Below, piece by piece: positions 24,976-32,710 of a DNA stretch of 64,000 bases (position 1 is the first letter of the stretch; each line of letters opens with the position of its first letter). This stretch comes from Ornithinibacter aureus (lineage in GTDB: Bacteria; Actinomycetota; Actinomycetes; Actinomycetales; Dermatophilaceae). The DNA lies in NCBI RefSeq assembly GCF_009858245.1, contig NZ_VMSB01000001.1:2108001-2172000 (forward strand), given 5' to 3'. The position numbers and the translations under genes were made by a program. Under the pieces are notes generated by a model that saw nothing but the letters and a program-made list of their open reading frames with translations, searched no databases and was not told the origin of the DNA.

Positions 24976-26058
24976 TCAGGGCTGCCCGGCGAGCAGGGCG
25001 CTGCACCGCGCGTCGAGGATGCGCACGAACTCCCCGAAGCGGGCGTACGCCGAGTTGCTCGTCTGGCCGTGGTGGTAGCGGTAGTAGATCTGCTGGGCGA
25101 TGCCGGCGAGCCGGAACAGGCCGAACACGTCGTAGAACAGCCACTCCTGCGGCGCCACGTCGAGCCCACGAGCGGCGCAGTACCGTTGCACGACCTCCGC
25201 GCGGGTCAGCATGCCGGGCGTGTGTGTCGGTTGCAGACGCACCGCGAGGAACGCCGGTTCGTCGTCGGCCTGCACCCAGTAGGCCAGCGCCGAGCCGAGA
25301 TCCATGAGCGGGTCGCCGACGGTCGCGAGCTCCCAGTCGAGCACCCCGACGATGCGCGTCGGGTCACCCGCGTCGAGCACGAGGTTGTCGAACCGGAAGT
25401 CGTTGTGGATCACCACGTGCGGCCGGTCCCCCGGCTGGTGCGCATCGAGCCACGCCATCGTCGCCTCGAGGTCGGGCACGTCGGGGGTGCGGGCCCGCCG
25501 GTACCGCCCCGACCACCCCTCGACCTGGCGTCGCACGTACCCGTCACCGCGGTCGAGGACCCCCAGCCCGGATGCCGTGACGTCGACGTCGTGCAACCTC
25601 ACCAGCGTGTCGATCGCGTTCTCACACAGGGCTCGCACCCCGTCGACGTCGAGCCCCAGCTCGGGCGGGATGTCGCGCCGCAGGATGGTGCCCTCGATCC
25701 GCTCCATGACGTAGAACGGCGAGCCGATGATGCTCTCGTCGGCGCAGGACGCCACCATCGCGGGCACCAGCGGGAACGCGTCGGCCAGCGCCGCCTGGAG
25801 GTCGTGCTCGCGGCCCATGTCGTGCGCGCCCTTGGCCTTGGTCCCGAACGGTGGGCGACGCAGGATCAGGTCGCGACCACCCGGGAAGCGCAGCAGGTAG
25901 GTGAGGTTCGACGCACCGCCGACGAACTGTCGAACCTCCGGCAGCCCGGCGAGCTCGGCTCGGTCGACGGCATCCGAGGCGTTCTCGCGCAGCCAGGCAG
26001 CGACCCGCTCGACGTCGAACGCGTCCTCGTCGCGTACCTCGGCGAGTGCCTCAGTCAC
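24976..26058 (-). CDS. APH-like phosphotransferase family protein
   Basis: A 360-residue kinase-fold protein of the aminoglycoside phosphotransferase family, in the subgroup that accompanies acyl-CoA dehydrogenases (the ACAD10/11 kinase-like type). The nucleotide loop is VGGASNLTYLLRF, the catalytic loop is VVIHNDFRFDNLVLD and the metal-binding DxD-like segment is VGVLDWELATVGDPLMDL. GTG 26058 overlaps the upstream SDR stop by 8 bp. In the animal ACAD10/11 proteins this domain phosphorylates 4-hydroxyacyl-CoAs for breakdown. The neighbouring acyl-CoA dehydrogenase and SDR support an analogous role here, by inference. Confidence 0.88.
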   Translation of the reverse strand: MTEALAEVRDEDAFDVERVAAWLRENASDAVDRAELAGLPEVRQFVGGASNLTYLLRFPGGRDLILRRPPFGTKAKGAHDMGREHDLQAALADAFPLVPAMVASCADESIIGSPFYVMERIEGTILRRDIPPELGLDVDGVRALCENAIDTLVRLHDVDVTASGLGVLDRGDGYVRRQVEGWSGRYRRARTPDVPDLEATMAWLDAHQPGDRPHVVIHNDFRFDNLVLDAGDPTRIVGVLDWELATVGDPLMDLGSALAYWVQADDEPAFLAVRLQPTHTPGMLTRAEVVQRYCAARGLDVAPQEWLFYDVFGLFRLAGIAQQIYYRYHHGQTSNSAYARFGEFVRILDARCSALLAGQP

Positions 26059-26863
26059 CGGTGAGCTCCGCGGGATCGGCGCCGGCGCGCCGGGCCAACC
26101 GCTTGGCCTGCGCGGTGAGCATGCGGTCGTAGAGCGGGCGCACGAACCGCTTGGAGTAGTACGCCTGCCGCCCGAGCCGGTCGGTGAGGATGACCCGCTT
26201 GCGCGCGTCGACGCCCTTGAGCACGATCGCGGCGATGTGCGCGGCATCCACGCTCGCCTGGGTGATGAGCCGCACCCCCGCCTCCTGCATCGCGGCGTCC
26301 TTGCCGGAGAAGGAGTGGTGCAGGTTGGTGCGGAAGAACGCCGGGCAGACGACCGAGACGTCGATCGACCACGGCGCGAGCTCGAAGGACAAGGTCTCGC
26401 TCAGGGCCACGACCCCCGCCTTGGTCGCGTTGTAGCTCGACATCCCCGGCCCGTGCACAAGCCCGGCGAGCGAGGCGACGTTGACGATGTGCCCCGACTT
26501 CTGAGCCTTGAACATCGGCGTGAAGGTGTGGCACCCGCGGGCCACCCCGAGCAGGTTGATGTCGACGACGCGCTCCCAGTCCGACATCGACTCGACGTCG
26601 ATGCGCCCGCCGGTCGCGACGCCTGCGTTGTTGACGAGCAGGTCGAGGCCCCCCCAGGTGTCGCGCACCCACGCCATCGCGGCATCCCAGTCCTGCTGCG
26701 AGCGCACGTCGAGCCGGCGGTAGGCGGCACCCTCGGGCACGGCATCCGGCCGGTCCTCGGCGAGGTCGACGACGAGCACGGTGTCTCCCCGGTCGAGCAT
26801 GAGCTCGGTCAGGGCCAGGCCCAGCCCCGAGGCGCCACCCGTGACGAGGACGCGCCGGCTCAT
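26051..26863 (-). CDS. Short-chain dehydrogenase/reductase
   Basis: A 270-residue SDR with VLVTGGASGLGLALTEL at residues 5-21, LVNNAGVATGG, the catalytic Ser in NVASLAGLVHG, Tyr/Lys in YNATKAG and the C-terminal CPAFFRTNLH. Its ATG overlaps the stop of the acyl-CoA dehydrogenase (ATGA at 26860-26863) and its own end overlaps the kinase start. It is therefore the second gene of a tightly packed operon, probably oxidising a hydroxyacyl or alcohol intermediate. Confidence 0.88.
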   Translation of the reverse strand: MSRRVLVTGGASGLGLALTELMLDRGDTVLVVDLAEDRPDAVPEGAAYRRLDVRSQQDWDAAMAWVRDTWGGLDLLVNNAGVATGGRIDVESMSDWERVVDINLLGVARGCHTFTPMFKAQKSGHIVNVASLAGLVHGPGMSSYNATKAGVVALSETLSFELAPWSIDVSVVCPAFFRTNLHHSFSGKDAAMQEAGVRLITQASVDAAHIAAIVLKGVDARKRVILTDRLGRQAYYSKRFVRPLYDRMLTAQAKRLARRAGADPAELTGD

Positions 26864-28128
26864 CGGCTGCCGCCGGCCGTCGCGTAGGGCCGCAGCAGGT
26901 GACGGGCCACGACGCCGAGGTGCACCTCGTCGGGGCCGTCGGCCAGGCGAAGGCTGCGCGCGCCGGCGTAGGCCGCGGCGAGCGGGAAGTCCTCGCTCAT
27001 TCCGCCGCCGCCGTGCAGCTGGATGGCCAGGTCGATGACGTCACAGGCCATCTGGGGCACGGCCGCCTTGATCTCGGACACCTCCGACTGGGCGCCCTCG
27101 ATGCCGACGGTGTCGAGCTTCCAGGCGGCGTGCAGCACGTGCAGGCGGGCCTGGTTGATGGCGATGCGGGCCCGGGCGAGCCGTTCGCGGTTGCCACCGA
27201 GGTTGGCGATCGGCTTGCCGAAGGCGACGCGCTGGGTCGAGCGCTCGCAGGCCAGCTCGAGCGACTTCTCGGCGAGGCCGATGAGCCGCATGCAGTGGTG
27301 CACGCGCCCCGGACCGAGGCGGCCCTGGGCGATCTCGAAGGCGCGGCCCGGCCCGGCGAGGATGTTGCTGGCGGGCAACCGGACGGCATCCAGGTTCACC
27401 TGTCCGTGACCGAGAGGCTCGTCGTACTGCCCGAGCGCGGTGAGCATGCGCTCGACCGTGACTCCGGGGGCATCGAGCGGGACGAGCACCATGGAGTGCT
27501 GGCGGTGGCGGTGCGCGCTCGGGTCGGTCAGCCCCATGAAGACGCCGATGCGGCAGTCAGGGTGACCGGCGCCGGTGGACCACCACTTGCGGCCGTCGAG
27601 CACGACCTCGTCGCCGTCGAGGGTGGCGGTGGCCTGCATGTTCGTGGCGTCCGAGCTCGCGACGCCGGGCTCGGTCATGAGGAAGGTGCTGCGGATGCGC
27701 CCGTCGAGCAGCGGGTGGAGCCACTGCTCCTGCTGCTCGGGGGTGCCGTACTTGAGCAGCACCTCCATGTTGCCGGTGTCGGGGGCGTTGCAGTTGAACA
27801 CCAGGGGGGCCAGCGCCGAACGGCCCATCTGCTCGGCGACGCTCGCGTAGTCGAGGTTGGACAGGCCGGTGCCGCCGTCGGTGCCGAACCGTTGCGCGAA
27901 GGCATCGCCGTGCCCGGCCGGCAGGAACAGGTTCCACAGGCCCTGGGCGCGGGCCTTGGCGGCGAGGTCGGCGAGCGCTGCCGGGGGTGGCCAGGCGTCC
28001 TCACCGCGGGCACGACGGGCGGCCACGTCGGCGAGCATCGCCGGCTCGACGGGTTCGATCTCGGTGTCGATGAACGCGCGGACGCGCTGGGCAAGGTCGG
28101 CGGCGCGGGGGGACGGGGCGAAGTCCAT
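26860..28128 (-). CDS. Acyl-CoA dehydrogenase
   Basis: A 422-residue FAD flavoprotein. FLMTEPGVASSDATNMQ and GRKWWSTGAGHPDCRIGVFMG form the middle beta domain that contacts flavin, and RVAFGKPIANLGGNRERLA, IKAAVPQMACDVIDLAIQ and the terminal LHGGGGMSEDFPLA are the conserved C-terminal helices. This resembles the ACAD10/11-like branch. ATG 28128 (MDFAPSPRAADL) gives the family start; an ATG three codons or so upstream is less likely. It is the first gene of the leftward operon and is divergent from a TetR regulator with a palindrome between them. Confidence 0.9.
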   Translation of the reverse strand: MDFAPSPRAADLAQRVRAFIDTEIEPVEPAMLADVAARRARGEDAWPPPAALADLAAKARAQGLWNLFLPAGHGDAFAQRFGTDGGTGLSNLDYASVAEQMGRSALAPLVFNCNAPDTGNMEVLLKYGTPEQQEQWLHPLLDGRIRSTFLMTEPGVASSDATNMQATATLDGDEVVLDGRKWWSTGAGHPDCRIGVFMGLTDPSAHRHRQHSMVLVPLDAPGVTVERMLTALGQYDEPLGHGQVNLDAVRLPASNILAGPGRAFEIAQGRLGPGRVHHCMRLIGLAEKSLELACERSTQRVAFGKPIANLGGNRERLARARIAINQARLHVLHAAWKLDTVGIEGAQSEVSEIKAAVPQMACDVIDLAIQLHGGGGMSEDFPLAAAYAGARSLRLADGPDEVHLGVVARHLLRPYATAGGSR

Positions 28129-28149
28129 GTCCTTGACCCTAGAGGGTTG

Positions 28150-28164
28150 TTGAGCAATGCTCAA
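28150..28164. promoter_or_regulatory. TetR operator candidate
   Basis: TTGAGCA-A-TGCTCAA is a 15-bp palindrome with perfect 7-bp arms in the 64-bp gap between the divergent TetR and acyl-CoA dehydrogenase genes. TetR repressors of fatty-acid operons commonly bind one dyad in such a divergent promoter. It covers the first of two possible TetR start codons (28157). Confidence 0.75.
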
Positions 28165-28192
28165 TAGCGTGAGATCGCCGTCACGGGTGCGC

Positions 28193-28753
28193 ATGTCCCC
28201 ACAGGAACGCCGCCGCCAGCTCGTCGGCATCGGCCTGCGCAAGTTCGTCGAGCAGCCCGTGCAGGACCTCTCGCTCGACGAGGTCGCGGCCGAGGCCGGC
28301 GTCTCGCGCGGGCTGCTCTTCCACTACTTCCCGAGCAAGACCGACTTCCATCGGGCCGTCGTCGAGGCAGCCTGGCGGCGGGTCGGGCGCAACGTCACGC
28401 CCGATGAGGATGCCGTCGGGCCGGCCGCAGTGCGCCAGGTCGTCGAACGTTTCCTCCGCCAGGTGGAGCGGCGGCGCGAGACCTACGTGGCGCTCGTGCT
28501 GGGCCAGGCCCCGATCGCCCCCGGGTTCGGCGTCGGCGGGCTACGCGAACAGCTCGCAGCGCTGGTGGTGGCTGCCGCCGACCTGCCGGATGCCGCGCTG
28601 CCCGCCGCCCACGGATGGGTCGCCTACCTCGAGGACCGCGCCCTGCAGTGGTCGGCCCTGCCCGAGGCCGCGCGCGAGGAACAGCGCCGGGCCCTGGTCG
28701 AGCACTGCACCCGAGCCCTGACGCTGCTGACCGATCCGGCCCCCGCCGCCTGA
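28193..28753 (+). CDS. TetR family transcriptional regulator
   Basis: A 186-residue regulator. The helix-turn-helix is LSLDEVAAEAGVSRGLLFHYFPSKTDFHRAV (about residues 25-55), with the canonical L-F-H-Y-F-x-S-K end; the rest is the helical ligand-binding domain. ATG 28193 was chosen because an in-frame ATG at 28157 lies inside the palindromic operator, which would place the promoter unusually far upstream; the longer form cannot be excluded. It likely represses the divergent acyl-CoA dehydrogenase operon and itself, released by an acyl-CoA or fatty acid. Confidence 0.88.
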   Translation: MSPQERRRQLVGIGLRKFVEQPVQDLSLDEVAAEAGVSRGLLFHYFPSKTDFHRAVVEAAWRRVGRNVTPDEDAVGPAAVRQVVERFLRQVERRRETYVALVLGQAPIAPGFGVGGLREQLAALVVAAADLPDAALPAAHGWVAYLEDRALQWSALPEAAREEQRRALVEHCTRALTLLTDPAPAA

Positions 28754-28777
28754 CCGATCCCACCCCCGCCGCCTGAC

Positions 28778-28845
28778 GCAGTCGAGGGGTCGAGACATGC
28801 AGGGCTCCGTCGCGGATCCCGGGCGTGTCTCGACTCCTCGACTGC
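28778..28845. repeat. Palindromic repeat, family E copy 1
   Basis: GCAGTCGAGGGGTCGAGACA (28778 on) is matched 21 of 23 bases by the reverse complement of 28823-28845, with a 22-base centre. It lies after the TetR gene and before the CPVC membrane protein. The arm shares GTCGAGGGG and an ACACGC-like end with the palindrome at 35025-35086. Confidence 0.65.
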
Positions 28846-28870
28846 CCTCCCTGGATGCCAACCGCGAAAG

Positions 28871-28889
28871 ATACCCAGTGGGGTATATT
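28871..28889 (+). promoter_or_regulatory. CsoR/CstR-like operator overlapping a -10 element
   Basis: ATACCC-AGTG-GGGTAT (28871-28886) runs directly into TATATT (28884-28889). The dyad ATACCC-N4-GGGTAT is the established form of CsoR (copper) and CstR (persulfide) operators. The same 19-bp arrangement, ATACCC-N4-GGGTATATT, occurs on the minus strand at 62211-62193. Here the -10 hexamer lies 6 bp before the ATG, so the mRNA may be leaderless. Confidence 0.78.
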
Positions 28890-28895
28890 CTCCGC

Positions 28896-29408
28896 ATGCT
28901 CGACGCCCTTCGCCTGTGGACCGCACGACGCTGGGCGGTGGCTGCGACGGCATCCGTCGTGACCGCCCTGGTCATCGCCCTGCCGACGGCGATGATCCCG
29001 TCGCCGGTCTTCGGCCGCGAGATCCCGACGACGTGGTGGGCCTGGCCCGTGCTCGCCGTGACCTCGGTGCTGAGTGGCCTGCTCTTCGCCACCTACGTGC
29101 GCGAGCCCGGCGGACAGGAGAGCGGCGAGGCGTCGATCAACCGCGGAGGGGCTGCAGGAGGCCTCCTCGCGTTCTTCGCCGTCGGCTGCCCGGTGTGCAA
29201 CAAGCTCGCGCTCATCGTCCTGGGGTACACCGGCGCGCTGCAGTGGTTCGCGCCGGTCCAGCCGGTCCTCGGGGTGGCAGCGATCGGGCTGCTCGCGTGG
29301 GCGCTGCGAGCACGGCTGCGCGGCCAGCTCGCCTGCGCACTCCCGGCAGCCCCGCCGAACGCCAGCGCGGCGGACCTGCCAACCGGCAAAGAACCGGCCC
29401 GGTCCTGA
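28896..29408 (+). CDS. Four-helix membrane protein with a CPVC motif
   Basis: A 170-residue protein with predicted helices near residues 12-32, 45-65, 85-105 and 118-140. The third helix carries FFAVGCPVCNKLAL, a C-x-x-C pair inside or at the edge of the membrane. The C-terminal tail is hydrophilic and Ala/Pro-rich, and its last codons contain an arm of a family D palindrome. ATG 28896 was chosen because a -10 element ends 6 bp before it; in-frame starts further upstream lie before the promoter. The CsoR/CstR-like operator suggests control by copper or reactive sulfur species, and the Cys pair could handle either. The family is otherwise unassigned. Confidence 0.75.
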   Translation: MLDALRLWTARRWAVAATASVVTALVIALPTAMIPSPVFGREIPTTWWAWPVLAVTSVLSGLLFATYVREPGGQESGEASINRGGAAGGLLAFFAVGCPVCNKLALIVLGYTGALQWFAPVQPVLGVAAIGLLAWALRARLRGQLACALPAAPPNASAADLPTGKEPARS

Positions 29409-29472
29409 TTCCCGGGGTCGGCCCTGCTCAGCAGCAGCCGACGTGTGCGCCTTTGCCGGTTGGCAGACCCGG
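29371..29472. repeat. Palindromic repeat, family D copy 2
   Basis: GACCTGCCAACCGGCAAAG (29374 on) pairs with CTTTGCCGGTTGGCAGACC (29452-29470); the arms are nearly perfect over 19 bp with about 59 bases between. The left arm is inside the 3' end of the CPVC protein gene (residues DLPTGKE), and the right arm ends 16 bp from the stop of the convergent oxidoreductase gene. It could terminate transcription from both sides. Confidence 0.75.
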
Positions 29473-29487
29473 CCTGTGCCGCCTCGG

Positions 29488-31644
29488 TCAGGTGCGCGCC
29501 GCCGGCTCGACCGTCACAGGCACGCCGTTGAGCACCGCGTTGCCCGACACCGACTCGACGACGGACGGGTCGGTGAGGTCGTTCATCGACACCCCGGGCA
29601 CGTCGACGGCGTTGCGCAGCCGCACCCCGTCCCGCGCCTGCCCGTAGCCGTGCGGCAGGGACACGACCCCGGGCATGAGGTCGGCAGACGCCTCGACCTC
29701 GACGCGCACCTCACCAACCGCTGACCGCACCGTCACAAAATCACCGCTGCGGATGCCGCGCGCGGCCAGGTCGTCCGGGTTCGCCAGGAGTGCGTGGCGG
29801 GGTTTCCCGCGGGTCAGCCGGGTCGCGTTGTGCAGCCAGGAGTTGTTGTCGCGCTGGTGGCGACGGCCGATCAGGAGCAGCTCACCCTCGGCCGGCGCCG
29901 GAGCGGTGACGAGCGTGGTGAGCAGGCTGGGCAGCGCCTGGGCGACGAGGTCGGGCAGCAGGTCGATGCGCCGGTCGGCCGTGCTGAGCCGGCCCGGCAG
30001 GCGCGGCTTGAGCGGGCCGTGGTCGGCCCCGGCCACGGTCTTCTCGAGCTTGGCGATCGACAACCGGGCCCCGGAGGAGCGCAGCAGCGCGTCGAGCTGG
30101 CGCCGGGGGGTCAGGCGCAGACGCGCCTCGGTCTCGAGGGTGGCGCGCGACCAGCGCTGCTTCAACCCGCCACCGCGTTCCCGCAGCAGGGCGGTGCCGA
30201 GGTCGCGGGCGATCTCCCAGTCGTGCTTGGCCCCGGCCGGCGCAGTGAACAGGGCCGGTGACCAACGGGCCGTGTCACGCACCGCGAGCAGGTGGAAGAC
30301 GATGTCGTAGTGGTCGCGCTCGAGCGGGCTCGTCGGCGGCAGGATGACGTCGGCGTGGCGGGTGGTCTCGTTGACGTAGAAGTCGATCGCCACCATGGCG
30401 TCTAGCCCGGCGAGCGCCTCGTCGAGCCGGTGCCCAGCAGGCGTCGAGGACACCGGGTTGCCGGCGATGGTCAGCAGGGCCCGCACCTGGCCCTCACCGG
30501 GGGTGGTCATCTCCTCGGCCATGGCCGAGACCGGGAACTCGCCGCCGAACCCGGGCAGCCCACGGACGCGGGTGCGCTTGCTGCCGAAACCCCCCGGCGA
30601 GAGCACTCCTCGCCCGATGAGGTCGACGGCGGGGGTCGTGAACATCGTCCCGCCGGGCCGGTCGAGGTTGCCCGTGAGGATGTTGATCGCCTGCACCGCC
30701 CACTGGCACACCACCCCGTGGGCCTGCGTCGACACGCCCATCCGCCCGTGGACCGCAGCCGACGGCGCGGCCGCGAGGTCCCGCGCAAGGCGGCGCACGG
30801 CATCCGCCGACATGCCGGACACCCGTTCGGCCAGTTCCGGGGTGAACCCGGCCACCGCGTCGCGCACCCGCTCCATGCCGTGCACGTACTCGGCCGGGGC
30901 GGCGAGGTCGTCCTCGAGCAGTTCGCGCACGATGGCGAGCAGCACCGCGGCATCGGAGCCCGGGCGGACGAAGTGGTGCTCGTCGGCGACCTTGGCGGTC
31001 TCGGTGCGGCGCGGGTCGAGCACGACGAGTCGCCCTGAGCGAGCGGCGAGTTCACGGCGGCGCGCAGGGAAGTCGGGCACGGTCCACAGCGACCCGTTCG
31101 AGGCCATCGGGTTGTGGCCGACGAGCACGAGCAGCGCCGTGCGGTCGATGTCGGGAACGGGCAACAGGTACTGGTGGCCGTACAGCGCCCACGACGCGAC
31201 GTGGTGCGGCAACTGGTCGACGGAGGTGGCCGAGAACCGGTTTCGCGTGCGCAGCAGGCGCACGAGCGTGGGGTGGTGGGTCAGGGCACCGAGGCTGTGG
31301 ACGTTCGGGTTGCCGAGGTAGACCGCCAACGCGTCGTCACCGTGCTCGGCCTGCACCGCGCTGAGCCGCTGGGCCGCGTAGGTGATCGCCTCGTCCCACG
31401 ACACCTCCTTCCACGTCCCCTGGGCGGCGCGCACCACGGGAGCGCGCAGGCGGTCAGGGTCGTCGTGCAGGTCCTGGAGCGCAAAGGCCTTGGGGCAGAT
31501 GTGCCCCCGCGAGAGCGGATCCTCCTCGTGCCCGCGCATCGAGACGATCGCGTCGGAGTCGTCGAGCTGCACCTCGAGGCCGCACATCGCCTCGCAGAGG
31601 GTGCAGGTGATGTGCCGGACCTCGCGGGCAGCCGGCGACGTCAT
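29488..31644 (-). CDS. Molybdopterin-dependent oxidoreductase (formate dehydrogenase/nitrate reductase-like)
   Basis: A 718-residue catalytic subunit of the DMSO reductase superfamily. The N-terminal 4Fe-4S motif is CTLCEAMCGLEV with the fourth Cys in GHICPKAF. Residues from about 45 to 560 form the molybdopterin-binding core (VLVGHNPMASNGSLW, VVLDPRRTETAKVADEH, INILTGNLDRPGGTMF), and the C-terminal dinucleotide-binding domain includes NDLAARGI-type segments and SLPHGYG. No Tat signal is present, so it is probably cytoplasmic. The physiological substrate is unknown. The ATG overlaps the stop of the enoyl-CoA hydratase gene (ATGA), so it is the second gene of that operon. Confidence 0.88.
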   Translation of the reverse strand: MTSPAAREVRHITCTLCEAMCGLEVQLDDSDAIVSMRGHEEDPLSRGHICPKAFALQDLHDDPDRLRAPVVRAAQGTWKEVSWDEAITYAAQRLSAVQAEHGDDALAVYLGNPNVHSLGALTHHPTLVRLLRTRNRFSATSVDQLPHHVASWALYGHQYLLPVPDIDRTALLVLVGHNPMASNGSLWTVPDFPARRRELAARSGRLVVLDPRRTETAKVADEHHFVRPGSDAAVLLAIVRELLEDDLAAPAEYVHGMERVRDAVAGFTPELAERVSGMSADAVRRLARDLAAAPSAAVHGRMGVSTQAHGVVCQWAVQAINILTGNLDRPGGTMFTTPAVDLIGRGVLSPGGFGSKRTRVRGLPGFGGEFPVSAMAEEMTTPGEGQVRALLTIAGNPVSSTPAGHRLDEALAGLDAMVAIDFYVNETTRHADVILPPTSPLERDHYDIVFHLLAVRDTARWSPALFTAPAGAKHDWEIARDLGTALLRERGGGLKQRWSRATLETEARLRLTPRRQLDALLRSSGARLSIAKLEKTVAGADHGPLKPRLPGRLSTADRRIDLLPDLVAQALPSLLTTLVTAPAPAEGELLLIGRRHQRDNNSWLHNATRLTRGKPRHALLANPDDLAARGIRSGDFVTVRSAVGEVRVEVEASADLMPGVVSLPHGYGQARDGVRLRNAVDVPGVSMNDLTDPSVVESVSGNAVLNGVPVTVEPAART

Positions 31645-32438
31645 CGGCGGCGCGGGTCGAACGCCGGGACGGCCCGCTTCATGGCGGCCTCGCGGGCGAT
31701 GGTCGTGTTCTTCGTCGCGAGCAGCTTGGCCTGCTCGATCCGCTCGCGCGCGAACGTGCGGCGGTCGGAGGAGGACCACGTGCGGCCGAAGAGGCGCTTG
31801 GTGGCGGCCACGGCATCCGGGCTGCGGGTCGCGACCTGCTCGACGAACGCGGTCGCCGCGGCGACCGGGTCGGCGTGCAGCTCGCTGGCCAGGCCGAGGT
31901 CGACGGCACGCTCACCGCTCACGACCTCGCCGGTCATCGTGAGTCGCTTGGCGACGTCCATGCGCACCTGCTGGGACAACGCCTGGATGCCGCTCATGTC
32001 CGGAACCAACCCCCACTTGGCCTCCAGCACGGACCACTGCGCGTCGGCGGTGGTCATCCGCAGGTCTGCGGCCAGGGCGATCTGGAGGCCGCCGCCGTAG
32101 CAGTGACCGTGCACGGCCGCCACGACCGGGACCGGTACCCGCCGCCACGCCCAGCAGGCCTCCTGGAACAGGTTGGTCCCACGCAGCGGGTTCGGCACGA
32201 AGGATCGGGCAACCCGCGGCGGGTTCTTCAGCACCGTCGCGAAGTCGAGCCCGGCGCAGAACGAGTCGCCCTCGCCGGCGATGACCACCCCCCGCAGGGT
32301 GCGGTTCGCGCTGAGTTCGCGGGCGGTGGCGACGAGGTCCTCGAGGGTGTCCAGCGTCAGCGCGTTGAGCTTGTCGGGGCGGTTGAGCCGGACCTGGGCG
32401 ACGCCGCCCTCGACCCGGCACGTGAGGGTGCTCGGCAT
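31641..32438 (-). CDS. Enoyl-CoA hydratase/isomerase (crotonase) family protein
   Basis: A 265-residue crotonase-fold enzyme. LNRPDKLNALT and GEGDSFCAGLDF supply the first oxyanion-hole strand, and VHGHCYGGGLQIALAADLR the second, with an Ala-Asp-Leu-Arg end typical of the fold. The usual catalytic Glu position is occupied in AKWGLVPDMSG by Asp, so hydration of enoyl-CoA is likely but not proved. It starts at ATG 32438 and is translationally coupled to the molybdopterin oxidoreductase, an unusual pairing. Confidence 0.88.
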   Translation of the reverse strand: MPSTLTCRVEGGVAQVRLNRPDKLNALTLDTLEDLVATARELSANRTLRGVVIAGEGDSFCAGLDFATVLKNPPRVARSFVPNPLRGTNLFQEACWAWRRVPVPVVAAVHGHCYGGGLQIALAADLRMTTADAQWSVLEAKWGLVPDMSGIQALSQQVRMDVAKRLTMTGEVVSGERAVDLGLASELHADPVAAATAFVEQVATRSPDAVAATKRLFGRTWSSSDRRTFARERIEQAKLLATKNTTIAREAAMKRAVPAFDPRRR

Positions 32439-32522
32439 ACGGCCACCCTACGGACCACCACCGGATGCCGTGACGGTTGCGTGTGTCGCATCACCATGCG
32501 TCGTCGTGACGATCCGGGTCAC

Positions 32523-32580
32523 CTCAGCCGAAGGTCTTGATCGGGGACATCCCGATCACGGACCTCCGTTCGCGGCTGAG
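32523..32580. repeat. Compound hairpin downstream of the MFS exporter
   Basis: CTCAGCCG (32523-32530) pairs with CGGCTGAG (32573-32580), and inside it TGATCGGG-GACAT-CCCGATCA (32538-32558) forms a second perfect 8-bp stem. It lies between the MFS gene end and the crotonase start, next to a family B element, in a 272-bp gap without a gene. A terminator or protein-binding site are both possible. Confidence 0.6.
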
Positions 32581-32590
32581 GGAGGTCCTA

Positions 32591-32662
32591 GGGGTGCTGT
32601 CAGGTTTCCTTTCCGCCCGCAAGGAATCCCTTGCTCGGTGCAGGTTCCTCTGACAGCACCCC
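32591..32662. repeat. Family B intergenic repeat with perfect 13-bp outer stem
   Basis: GGGGTGCTGTCAG (32591-32603) and CTGACAGCACCCC (32650-32662) are exact reverse complements, enclosing the family core GCAAGGAATCCCTTGC. It sits 49 bp past the stop of the MFS gene at 32711. Confidence 0.85.
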
Positions 32663-32710
32663 TCACTCCCCTCTCACAGGAAATCAGCGAGCAGCGCCGC
32701 CCCGGTTGCC

